Assembly: GCA_002315155.1 (NCBI GenBank)
Contig: DCFY01000091.1
Location: 1 to 8,124 of the forward strand
Origin: Megamonas sp. UBA1792
GTDB taxonomy: Bacteria; Bacillota_C; Negativicutes; Selenomonadales; Selenomonadaceae
Direction: 5' to 3'
DNA: 8,124 nt
The translations under genes and the position numbers were made by a program. Positions 1-5,886 of this stretch are shown piece after piece (the first letter of the stretch is position 1; each line of letters opens with the position of its first letter). The notes under the pieces were generated by a model. It searched no databases. It was not told the DNA's origin and worked only from the letters and a program-made list of their open reading frames with translations.

Positions 1-18
1 ACAGTATCTTACAATGTT

Positions 19-43
19 TGTCAATATTTTTTTGTTTTTTATG
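19..43 (-). promoter_or_regulatory. Partial promoter (-35 box plus A-rich upstream element) for a gene beyond the left edge
   Basis: On the minus strand a perfect TTGACA lies at 24-19. It is preceded by an A-rich stretch (25-43, CATAAAAAACAAAAAAATA) that resembles an UP element. With a 17-nt spacer the -10 box would start at position 1 with T, so most of it is outside the window. The position, downstream of the transporter terminator, fits a new transcription unit running leftward. No gene is visible to confirm it. Confidence 0.5.
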
Positions 44-103
44 CAATGATATAAGATACGACTAAAAAATCATCATTTTACATGCACACGTTTGTCATTA
101 TAA

Positions 104-144
104 AACAAAAAGCACTGCTTCATATAGTATTGGCAGCACTTCTC
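104..144 (-). terminator. Probable rho-independent terminator of the MFS transporter gene
   Basis: Read on the minus strand, AGTGCTGC (140-133) pairs with GCAGTGCT (118-111), an 8-bp stem that includes two adjacent G-U pairs. The loop is 14 nt. The T-rich tail TTTTTGTTTTAT follows immediately, and an A-rich stretch precedes the stem. It begins about 20 nt after the transporter's TGA stop. The tandem wobble pairs and large loop make it weaker than the terminator after the regulator gene, but position and tail support the call. Confidence 0.6.
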
Positions 145-159
145 TTTTATTTTAGATAT

Positions 160-1401
160 TCATACAATTTCCTTATCATTTTTTATTACTAGACATCCTC
201 TGTCATGCAGTACTGTTTCCGCTATAGTTTCACTGCCTCCATCTTTTTGATACAAGAAGTAATACAAGCCCACGCACAAAAGTGCCAGAACTGCGGTAAC
301 TATATAGATTCCCTGAAAACCAATCGTTGGAAGCAATTCGCCCAACAAAAACGGTCCTACGCCAAGCCCAAGATCCAGCGCAATAAAATATGTAGCTGTC
401 GCTACTCCCATACGATAATTTGGTGATAGCTTAACACATAATGCCTGTCCATTTGACATAAATGTGCCATAACCCAAACCAACAAAAACACCTGCCAACA
501 AAAGTACAGCTCCTGAGTGTGCCTGACTTAAGACAAATAAACCAATAGCCAGCAAAACATATGATGGATACATCACAAAATGTTCTCCCTTGCGATCAAA
601 AACAATTCCGGTAAATGGCCTTGATATCGTTATAACAAGGGCATAAACCACAAAGAAAAAAGTCCCCGCTTCAAGCAAATGAATTTCTTGTGCATAGGCC
701 GCTAAAAAGCTTAATACACTTGAATAACAAAAACCCATAAAAAATCCCACAACAGCAATCGGAAAAACACGTTTCTCAATAAAATTATTAATGCAAAAGG
801 ATTTTAGTCTTGCTTTCTCTTTTACACTAAGCTCTATTTCCCTGACTTCTAAGAAAAATACAGCCCCCAGACAAAACAGCAATAAAGCCACACAACATTC
901 AATAATAAAAGTAAAACTCATATAAGCATGAAGAAACATTCCAAGAAAAGGTCCTACAGCCGCAGCCAAACTTGTACTTAAGCCATAATAATTAATACCC
1001 TCTCCCCTGCGTGCTTCCGGTACGATATTTGAAATAATTGTACTTGTCGCTGTCGATGCAATACCATAACCAATCCCATTAAAGAAACGTACAGCATAAA
1101 GAATAGCTAAACTGCCTAACGAAAAATAAAATAATGTCGTGATAAAATAGAACAATATACCTGCATATAATGTTTTTTTTCGACCATACATCTCAATTGA
1201 TCGCCCCACAAATAGCCGGGCAAGCAGTGTCCCTAAGATAAAAATTCCTGAAGCCAGTCCCGCCTCGCTCAGAGACGCTCCCAACGTATCCTTTGCTACA
1301 ACAGTAATAATTACCATTAATAAATAATAAATAAGATAGATTAAAAAATTAACTATCGTATCCAATAAAAAATCTTTTGTCCATAATTTGGTTTTGCTCA
1401 T
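160..1401 (-). CDS. MFS transporter, 12-helix, probable drug or metabolite efflux type
   Basis: A 413-residue integral membrane transporter of the major facilitator superfamily, probably a proton-coupled exporter in the cytoplasmic membrane. About twelve hydrophobic helices are visible in two six-helix halves separated by a charged loop near residues 185-212. The conserved loop 2-3 motif (G66-R67 through G74-R75-K76) is present. A degenerate second copy follows at G265-x-x-x-D-R-K-G. Gly/Pro-rich GPFLG segments occur near 150-154 and 349-353, the first like the antiporter motif of helix 5. Upstream ATGs at 1419 and 1413 are in frame, but only ATG 1401 has a Shine-Dalgarno-like GAGGATGG 8 nt away, and the N-terminus MSKTKLWTKDF is typical of such transporters. 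The gene follows a LysR-type regulator on the same strand but has a terminator and a candidate promoter in between. The polar C-terminal tail (about 386-413) is longer than usual. Substrate is unknown. Confidence 0.88.
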   Translation of the reverse strand: MSKTKLWTKDFLLDTIVNFLIYLIYYLLMVIITVVAKDTLGASLSEAGLASGIFILGTLLARLFVGRSIEMYGRKKTLYAGILFYFITTLFYFSLGSLAILYAVRFFNGIGYGIASTATSTIISNIVPEARRGEGINYYGLSTSLAAAVGPFLGMFLHAYMSFTFIIECCVALLLFCLGAVFFLEVREIELSVKEKARLKSFCINNFIEKRVFPIAVVGFFMGFCYSSVLSFLAAYAQEIHLLEAGTFFFVVYALVITISRPFTGIVFDRKGEHFVMYPSYVLLAIGLFVLSQAHSGAVLLLAGVFVGLGYGTFMSNGQALCVKLSPNYRMGVATATYFIALDLGLGVGPFLLGELLPTIGFQGIYIVTAVLALLCVGLYYFLYQKDGGSETIAETVLHDRGCLVIKNDKEIV

Positions 1402-1409
1402 GTTCTTTA

Positions 1410-1417
1410 CCATCCTC
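1410..1417 (-). promoter_or_regulatory. Ribosome binding site deciding the transporter start
   Basis: GAGGATGG on the minus strand ends 8 nt before ATG 1401. The two in-frame upstream ATGs (1419 and 1413) lack any purine-rich site; the region before 1419 reads TAGAAAAATACAA. The site overlaps those upstream ATGs, which further argues that they are not used. Confidence 0.6.
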
Positions 1418-1440
1418 ATTTGTATTTTTCTACATTAAAG

Positions 1441-1472
1441 ATTGTATACAACAGAGCCTTTTTTGTATAACA
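1441..1472 (-). promoter_or_regulatory. Candidate promoter of the transporter gene with two TTGTATA repeats over -10 and -35
   Basis: On the minus strand TATACA (1469-1464, 4/6 match to a -35 box) and TACAAT (1446-1441, 5/6 match to a -10 box) are separated by exactly 17 nt. A perfect 10-bp palindrome TTGTATACAA (1442-1451) covers the -10 box. A related TTGTATAACA (1463-1472) covers the -35 box, 21 bp away, about two helical turns. This layout suggests a repressor or regulator site, possibly for the neighbouring LysR-type protein. The promoter match is moderate and the operator role is inference. Confidence 0.4.
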
Positions 1473-1530
1473 GAATAAAAAGATAGCTGCCATCGATAAA
1501 ATGAATATCACTTTATCGATGGCAGCTTTA
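1473..1530 (-). terminator. Strong rho-independent terminator after the LysR-type gene
   Basis: A perfect 16-bp inverted repeat (arms 1485-1500 and 1512-1527) surrounds an 11-nt loop. On the minus strand the stem begins 13 nt after the regulator's TGA stop and is followed by ATCTTTTTATTC. The opposite strand also has a T-rich run (TTATTTTTT), so the element could act in both directions, though no plus-strand gene is present to use it. It separates the regulator transcript from the transporter gene. Confidence 0.88.
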
Positions 1531-1540
1531 TTTTTTCCTG

Positions 1541-2437
1541 TCATTCATTTTTTTGATTCAATTTCATAATATAATTAATGAAAATTTTCATCGCCCAATA
1601 TTTTGGATTTTCTTTTTTATAGAGAAGATATACTTTCAAATTCAACGGTGTTTTAATTTTATAATAGCCGTTTTTAATACCAAGTGCATTCAGCAAACGT
1701 TCTGGCAAAAGAGCTGCCGCCCAATTTTGCTGACAGTAATAAATAACTGCATAGGGTGTCGATAGACGAGCCGAGACCGGAGGAAATTTCCCTGTCGGCT
1801 GGAAATATCGCTGTAATATCGCATTCATAAAATATTTAGGTGGATATTGTACCAACGGGAATTTCAGCATCATCTCTCTGCTCATCTTCTCTGGTAAATC
1901 GTTAATTCCCGGCGCATAATAAACAACATTATCACTGCGAAAACAAGTTTTAACATAGCCATTGAGATCAATATCTTTCAGTAAAAAGGTCGAACCGATA
2001 TCAATTCGATCATCTTTTAAGTCCTGCAAAAGTTCTTCCTCTTCCATATCATACACATTAATAAAAATATTGGAGTTGTTCTTTTGAAAATAGACCACAT
2101 GTTGATTCATTAGGACATCTCCTAATGTTGTCAAAATACCAATCTGCAAATCTACTGAACCTTCCCCCTGAAAATTTCGCACTTCATAAATGCTTTCCGA
2201 CAAAGAATCCATGATATGAGTGACTCGTTCAAGAAATATTTTGCCTTCTGATGTCAAATCACTGCCACGGTTTGAACGCACAATAAGCTTCACACCAACC
2301 AGTTCCTCAAGCTTTTTCATTTGTGAACTGAACGCTGACTGCGTTATGTTCGCTTCCTTAGCTGCAAGCGTAAAATTCCGCACTTTTCCATAAATGATAA
2401 AGTTCTCCAGCTGTTGTATACTTGGCTTTTCTTCCAT
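1541..2437 (-). CDS. LysR-type transcriptional regulator
   Basis: A 298-residue DNA-binding regulator of the LysR family, the usual length for this family. The N-terminal winged helix-turn-helix spans about residues 5-65: the first helices contain QQLENF, the core is FTLAAKEANITQSAFSSQMKKLEE (shown by F22, A25-A26, S34-A35, S38 and L43), and the wing ends near LTSEG (61-65). The coiled linker helix is about 66-90, and the rest (about 90-290) matches a periplasmic-binding-protein-like effector domain in length and pattern. The start ATG 2437 has GGAGG 6 nt upstream. LysR proteins generally bind a dyad near the promoters they control and respond to a small ligand. Here the ligand is unknown, and the downstream MFS gene is the natural candidate target. 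A dyad in its own promoter region is compatible with autoregulation. Confidence 0.93.
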   Translation of the reverse strand: MEEKPSIQQLENFIIYGKVRNFTLAAKEANITQSAFSSQMKKLEELVGVKLIVRSNRGSDLTSEGKIFLERVTHIMDSLSESIYEVRNFQGEGSVDLQIGILTTLGDVLMNQHVVYFQKNNSNIFINVYDMEEEELLQDLKDDRIDIGSTFLLKDIDLNGYVKTCFRSDNVVYYAPGINDLPEKMSREMMLKFPLVQYPPKYFMNAILQRYFQPTGKFPPVSARLSTPYAVIYYCQQNWAAALLPERLLNALGIKNGYYKIKTPLNLKVYLLYKKENPKYWAMKIFINYIMKLNQKNE

Positions 2438-2458
2438 ACAAAACCTCCATTGTCCCTG

Positions 2459-2500
2459 CGATATAAAACTCCTTCGGTTTAGCTAGTTTTAATTATATCG
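2459..2500. repeat. Bulged inverted repeat around the LysR-gene start region, possible operator
   Basis: CGATATAAAACT (2459-2470) has its reverse complement AGTTTTATATCG at 2485-2500, interrupted there by a 4-nt AATT insertion. The arms are thus 12 bp with a 4-nt bulge, separated by 14 nt. One arm contains the TATAAT box of the regulator's putative promoter. Because the predicted transcript would start within or after that arm, the element is more likely a DNA-level protein site than an RNA hairpin. Confidence 0.4.
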
Positions 2501-2520
2501 TAAGCCGGGGGCCAGCAAAA
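2492..2520 (-). promoter_or_regulatory. Candidate promoter of the LysR-type gene
   Basis: A perfect TATAAT (2497-2492, minus strand) lies about 55 nt upstream of the regulator ATG. Seventeen nt further upstream is TTTTGC (2520-2515), or TTTGCT with a 16-nt spacer, a weak -35 box. The weak -35 would be consistent with need for an activator or with low expression. The spacer contains a GC-rich GGCCCCCGGC run that stands out from the AT-rich surroundings. Confidence 0.5.
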
Positions 2521-2551
2521 CAAATCTATCCTGCACGGGTTATATCTTATT

Positions 2552-2809
2552 TTATAATTCAGCTGCATTTTCAGCAATAAGCTTAAACTTTTCTGCTCGT
2601 GACATCTTCTTAATCTGCCATTCGCGGCTTTGTGCTTCCTGCTTTGTTAAAAAACTTTCCGTATATCTAAGCTTCACGGGTATACGCATACGCGTATACT
2701 TGGCCCCTTTTTTCGCATTATGCGCGGCCAGACGCTTTTCCACATCATTTGTCCACCCTGTGTAGAGAGAACCATCTGCACATTCAACAATATAGGTATA
2801 GGCCAGCAT
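2552..2809 (-). CDS. Small GIY-YIG nuclease-domain protein (UPF0213/YhbQ-YazA type)
   Basis: An 85-residue single-domain protein of the stand-alone GIY-YIG group. The two motif halves are read as Y4-x-Y-I-V (GIY-like) and Y16-T-G18 (YIG). The conserved Arg is R26 in KRLAAHN, the Lys/Thr-rich segment GAKYTR is at 35-40, and the catalytic Glu is probably E63 in REWQIKK. The fold is a nuclease fold and some homologues cleave DNA, but the cellular role of this small subfamily is not well defined. I chose ATG 2809, since homologues begin with a short MxxYxYIV N-terminus; a longer frame begins at TTG 2848 inside the upstream gene. The ATG lies one nucleotide after the cyclophilin stop (TAAAATG) and lacks a good Shine-Dalgarno site, so translation is probably coupled. 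No convincing terminator follows it. Confidence 0.88.
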   Translation of the reverse strand: MLAYTYIVECADGSLYTGWTNDVEKRLAAHNAKKGAKYTRMRIPVKLRYTESFLTKQEAQSREWQIKKMSRAEKFKLIAENAAEL

Positions 2810-2810
2810 T

Positions 2811-3389
2811 TTATTTTTTATCTTCGATCGTAATCTTTTGGATGACAATATCTTCTAATGGTTTATCCTGAAAGTCGCATTCTACCTTACCAATGGCTTT
2901 CACAATATCCATACCCTTTATAACCTTGCCAAATACCGCATGATGCCCATCAAGCCAAGGTGTTGCAGCCAATGTAATAAAGAACTGTGAACCGCCTGTA
3001 TTAGGACCAGCATTTGCCATGGACAGTATACCTTCAGAACTATGCTTTAAATCCTTATTGAATTCATCCTTAATCGTATACCCAGGCCCCCCTGTACCCG
3101 TGCCATTCGGATCGCCCCCCTGAATCATGAAACCATCGATAACACGGTGAAAAATAAGTCCATCATAAAATCCCTTATCTACAAGATCGATAAAGTTCTT
3201 TGTTGTGTTTGGTGCCTTATCTTCAAATAATTCAACCTCAAATTTTCCCTTATTTGTTTCAAATACTGCAATATGATTTTGCACAGTAATCTCTCCTTTT
3301 TTTTCATTTTGAGCATTTGCTGCACCAAAACAGCCAGTTGTAATGACCATTAAAGTCAGCAAAATAAAAATAAAAGATTTCTTTTTCAT
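2811..3389 (-). CDS. Cyclophilin-type peptidyl-prolyl cis-trans isomerase, probable lipoprotein
   Basis: A 192-residue isomerase that would catalyse cis-trans isomerisation of Xaa-Pro bonds outside the cytoplasm. The N-terminus is a lipoprotein-type signal: MKKK, a hydrophobic stretch, then TTGC with the candidate lipidated Cys at 20. This fits a relaxed lipobox, though -3 is Thr instead of the commoner Leu. A short linker (21-38) leads to the cyclophilin domain (about 40-190). Signature residues are in [14 protein letters not shown] (R82, F87, M88, Q90), GSQFFIT (Q135, F136) and [11 protein letters not shown] (W145, L146, H149/H150), so the active site looks complete. The start ATG has a GGGAGGG site just upstream. 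It sits 12 nt after the MBL hydrolase gene and one nucleotide before the GIY-YIG gene, so the three are likely cotranscribed. It probably serves folding of secreted or surface proteins. Confidence 0.94.
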   Translation of the reverse strand: MKKKSFIFILLTLMVITTGCFGAANAQNEKKGEITVQNHIAVFETNKGKFEVELFEDKAPNTTKNFIDLVDKGFYDGLIFHRVIDGFMIQGGDPNGTGTGGPGYTIKDEFNKDLKHSSEGILSMANAGPNTGGSQFFITLAATPWLDGHHAVFGKVIKGMDIVKAIGKVECDFQDKPLEDIVIQKITIEDKK

Positions 3390-3401
3390 AGAAACCCTCC
3401 C

Positions 3402-4106
3402 CTATTTTTTGAATTCGCGTGATTCTCCTGGGGTAATCGGTGCCCAGCAGGGGATCACTTTCCCGGTTGGAAAAAATTCTTTTCCCGGTTTCCATTCTCC
3501 ATAGCCAACACGATGCATACCAATAAGCTGCTTCACATTTGTCCGACGGCAAAACTCCCTGGCTCCATCTTCAGCAAACTCTTCCAACCGCCCATCAAGC
3601 GGAAAAAACGCGACATCTGCCTCCAGCCCATCAAGACGCTTCATCTGCTTCATAAAGCCATTTTTCGCCAAGGAATTGTTTTCAGCCGTATCACCCTTCC
3701 AATGCCACCAATTAAAATCACCAGCATGAAAAATGCGCCAGCCATTTTTTTCTACAAGAAAAGATGTTCCCGCATCTGTGGAGTCATACGAAGAAATCTT
3801 TATCTGATCATCTTTATAGCTGTCATATGTCTTCAGATAAACAATTTTTTCTATTGGAAGTTCACGGACACGCTTCGTTCGATGAATATCATAGCTCAAA
3901 AAATACCTTGTCGTACAATTTGCAAAGTCCTTAATACGTGGATCAAAGTGGTCAAAGTGTGCATGAGAAGCAAAAAAATAGACCTCTTCACAATCTTTGA
4001 TCGTTTCTGCAATATTCCCCGCCGGGTCTTCATAAGCATCAAAAACCAAGGCACACGATTGCATTTTTACAATAAAGCCACTGTTGAGCAAGTATGTAAT
4101 TTTCAT
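3402..4106 (-). CDS. MBL-fold metallo-hydrolase of unknown substrate
   Basis: A 234-residue metallo-beta-lactamase-fold protein, presumably cytoplasmic since no signal peptide is seen. The metal motif is H48-A-H50-F-D52-H53, preceded by the ASH strand. A second metal-ligand motif is HAGDFNWWHW with D130, and a late His (H198, GMHRVGYGEW) may be the final ligand. The segment where many members have another His reads YDSTDAGTSF (107-116), so one ligand seems replaced, a pattern I associate with an uncharacterised branch of the family. The fold includes hydrolases of lactones, phosphodiesters and thioesters, so the substrate cannot be read from sequence. ATG 4106 is the start: AAGGAG lies exactly 8 nt upstream, whereas the in-frame TTG 4112 is only 2 nt from it. 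The gene follows ade by 49 nt and has its own near-consensus promoter. It leads the ppi and GIY-YIG genes. Confidence 0.87.
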   Translation of the reverse strand: MKITYLLNSGFIVKMQSCALVFDAYEDPAGNIAETIKDCEEVYFFASHAHFDHFDPRIKDFANCTTRYFLSYDIHRTKRVRELPIEKIVYLKTYDSYKDDQIKISSYDSTDAGTSFLVEKNGWRIFHAGDFNWWHWKGDTAENNSLAKNGFMKQMKRLDGLEADVAFFPLDGRLEEFAEDGAREFCRRTNVKQLIGMHRVGYGEWKPGKEFFPTGKVIPCWAPITPGESREFKK

Positions 4107-4114
4107 AAACAAAA

Positions 4115-4120
4115 CTCCTT
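4115..4120 (-). promoter_or_regulatory. Ribosome binding site deciding the MBL hydrolase start
   Basis: AAGGAG on the minus strand, 8 nt before ATG 4106. The alternative in-frame TTG at 4112 would leave only 2 nt, so the two extra N-terminal residues it would add are not expected. Confidence 0.8.
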
Positions 4121-4128
4121 ATTCTTCG

Positions 4129-4141
4129 TCATGAAACATGA
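4129..4141. repeat. Short perfect dyad (5-3-5) at the predicted transcription start of the MBL hydrolase gene
   Basis: TCATG-TTT-CATGA on the minus strand is a perfect 5-bp inverted repeat with a 3-nt centre. It lies immediately downstream of the -10 box at 4145-4150, overlapping the expected transcription start near 4138. The placement suits a repressor site, but a dyad this short can arise by chance. Confidence 0.3.
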
Positions 4142-4144
4142 TAT

Positions 4145-4173
4145 ATTATAGCATCTCAAACTTTTTCTGTCAC
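4145..4173 (-). promoter_or_regulatory. Internal promoter for the MBL hydrolase-ppi-GIY-YIG unit
   Basis: On the minus strand GTGACA (4173-4168, 5/6 match to TTGACA) and TATAAT (4150-4145, 6/6) are separated by 17 nt. TGC precedes TATAAT, giving an extended -10 element. The -35 box is embedded in the last codons of ade (Val-Thr, GTG ACA) and the -10 lies just after its stop. This is the best promoter match in the window and would give an approximately 30-nt leader for the MBL gene. Confidence 0.72.
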
Positions 4174-5886
4174 GGGCACAATCGTAAATTTTTCGACATC
4201 AACAAGTCCCATATCTGTAAGCTTAAGTGCCGGAATAACCGGCAGGCTCAAAAATGCCAGTGTAAGAAACGGATCATAATGTTCATAGACACCAAGCTCA
4301 TATGCTTCTTTCTTCAATAATGACAGCTTTTCCTCAACTACCTTGACACTTTCCTTTGACATAAGGCCCGCTATAGGCAAAGATAAAGCCCCAACAATTT
4401 TACCATCTGCAACAATCGTTATACCACCGCCGATTCGTTCGAGTTCCTCCGCCGCAAGAAAGATATCTTTATCATTTTCGCCTATTATAATAAGGTTATG
4501 TGAATCATGTGCAATCGTTGAAGCAATTGCCCCCTTCTTCAAACCAAAACCATGTACAAGGCCTGTACCAATGTTTCCTGTTTCATGATGCCGCTCAATT
4601 ACCACAAGCTTCAAAACATCCTGTTCAGCATCGGCCACAGCTTCACCATTTTTTACTTTTACTTTCATTTTAAGGTTCTTTGTCACGATTTGATAAGGGA
4701 TAAGTCCAATGACTTGAGCCGTATTGCTCTGCTGCATCAAAATCTTTAACTTTGCCAAGTCAATTGGCGCAATGTGCATTGTCTGCTCAATCTCCTTTGG
4801 CACCTTGCTTTCGCCCTTAATCATTGCTTTGCCGTTCTCAGCAACAAGTACACCATCCTTGAAAACCATAGATGGCCGCCAGGAATGATCCTTAAAGGCA
4901 AGAATATCTGCCTTATATCCCGGAGCAATGACGCCTACATCCGTAAGTCCAAAATAACGTGCTGTATTAATTGTTGCCATTTGCAGCGCAGTTGCAACCG
5001 AAGTCCCCCCCTCTACAGCCATTTTTATCATATGATTGATATGACCCTCCTTAAGGAGATCCGTTGGATGACGATCATCTGCCGCAAAACAACAAAACTG
5101 TGCTGTCGCCGGATTGATCACCGCTAATAATGCCTGCAGATTCTTTGCCGCTGAACCTTCCCGCAGCATAACATACATACCAGCTCGCAAGCGTTCCAAT
5201 GCCTGATCTTTACTGATGCACTCATGATCAGAATCTATTCCAGCGGCCGCATATGCCATAAGATTCTTTCCTGATAGTCCGGGTGCATGACCATCGACTC
5301 GTTTCTTTTCCGCAATTGATAATTTCGCCAATACTTCCTTATTTCCAGCCAATACCCCCGGATAATTCATCATCTCACCTAACCCAAGAACTCGTGGATG
5401 ATCAATAAGCTCAGCAAGATCGTCTGCCAGTAATTCCCCTCCGGAATTTTCCAGCTTTGTCGCTGGTACACAGGATGGCAGCATAAAATATGCATCAAGT
5501 GGTATATTTTCCGTTGCATCAAGCATATAACGTATACCGGCCATTCCTGTTACATTAGCAATTTCATGCGGATCTGCAATAACAGTTGTTGTTCCAAGCG
5601 GCACGACTGCTTTTGCAAACTCGAGAGGACTCAGCATCGAACTTTCAATATGGATGTGTCCATCGATAAATCCCGGCGTTATAAGATATCCGCTTAAATC
5701 TATCTCTTTTTTTCCCTTATAATTCCTGCCCGTACCAGCAATATAGCCGTTTTCTACCGCTATATCACTTTTAACGAACTCACCTGTAAAACTATAAAAC
5801 ACTTTTGCATTTTTTAAAACAAGCTGCGCTTTTTCTTCACCTTTTGCCACTTTTATAAAATGTTCCAGATTCTTCATTTGCTTCAT
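4156..5886 (-). CDS. ade: Adenine deaminase
   Basis: A 576-residue cytoplasmic amidohydrolase that converts adenine to hypoxanthine and ammonia in purine salvage. The length is normal for the family. The beta-barrel metal site starts with PGFIDGHIHIESS (H77, H79), followed by VIADPHEIANV (H107), DGHAPGLSG (H200), the DSDHE segment (219-222) and AADDRHPTD (D270/D271, H273). The C-terminal adenine-deaminase domain carries the characteristic AHDSHN motif and a glycine-rich segment (RIGGGITIVADGK). No domain is missing. ATG 5886 directly follows the TAG of the upstream membrane-protein gene and has AAGG 8 nt before it. A second in-frame ATG 9 nt downstream is less well placed. Tight abutment suggests translational coupling to the YitT-family gene. 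No purine riboswitch is visible in front of it. Confidence 0.97.
   Translation of the reverse strand: MKQMKNLEHFIKVAKGEEKAQLVLKNAKVFYSFTGEFVKSDIAVENGYIAGTGRNYKGKKEIDLSGYLITPGFIDGHIHIESSMLSPLEFAKAVVPLGTTTVIADPHEIANVTGMAGIRYMLDATENIPLDAYFMLPSCVPATKLENSGGELLADDLAELIDHPRVLGLGEMMNYPGVLAGNKEVLAKLSIAEKKRVDGHAPGLSGKNLMAYAAAGIDSDHECISKDQALERLRAGMYVMLREGSAAKNLQALLAVINPATAQFCCFAADDRHPTDLLKEGHINHMIKMAVEGGTSVATALQMATINTARYFGLTDVGVIAPGYKADILAFKDHSWRPSMVFKDGVLVAENGKAMIKGESKVPKEIEQTMHIAPIDLAKLKILMQQSNTAQVIGLIPYQIVTKNLKMKVKVKNGEAVADAEQDVLKLVVIERHHETGNIGTGLVHGFGLKKGAIASTIAHDSHNLIIIGENDKDIFLAAEELERIGGGITIVADGKIVGALSLPIAGLMSKESVKVVEEKLSLLKKEAYELGVYEHYDPFLTLAFLSLPVIPALKLTDMGLVDVEKFTIVPVTEKV

Noticed and set aside
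160..2437. The regulator-transporter pair as part of a novel or mobile system.
   Set aside because: Both are ordinary LysR and MFS family members; there are no terminal repeats, integrase, transposase or tRNA boundary nearby.
2503..2516. GCTGG-CCC-CCGGC hairpin (minus strand) as a terminator of the GIY-YIG transcript.
   Set aside because: The stem is only 5 bp with a G-U pair and is followed by TTACGATATAATT, not a T tract; it also lies inside the regulator's promoter spacer.
3304..3552. An 82-codon minus-strand frame bridging the end of the MBL gene and the start of the cyclophilin gene.
   Set aside because: It is an out-of-frame reading of both genes, which are well supported; the peptide has no family features.
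3513..4151. A 212-codon open frame on the plus strand opposite the MBL hydrolase gene.
   Set aside because: Its translation lacks recognisable domains, it has no ribosome binding site that I can see, and the opposite strand encodes a clear MBL-fold protein with its own start signals.
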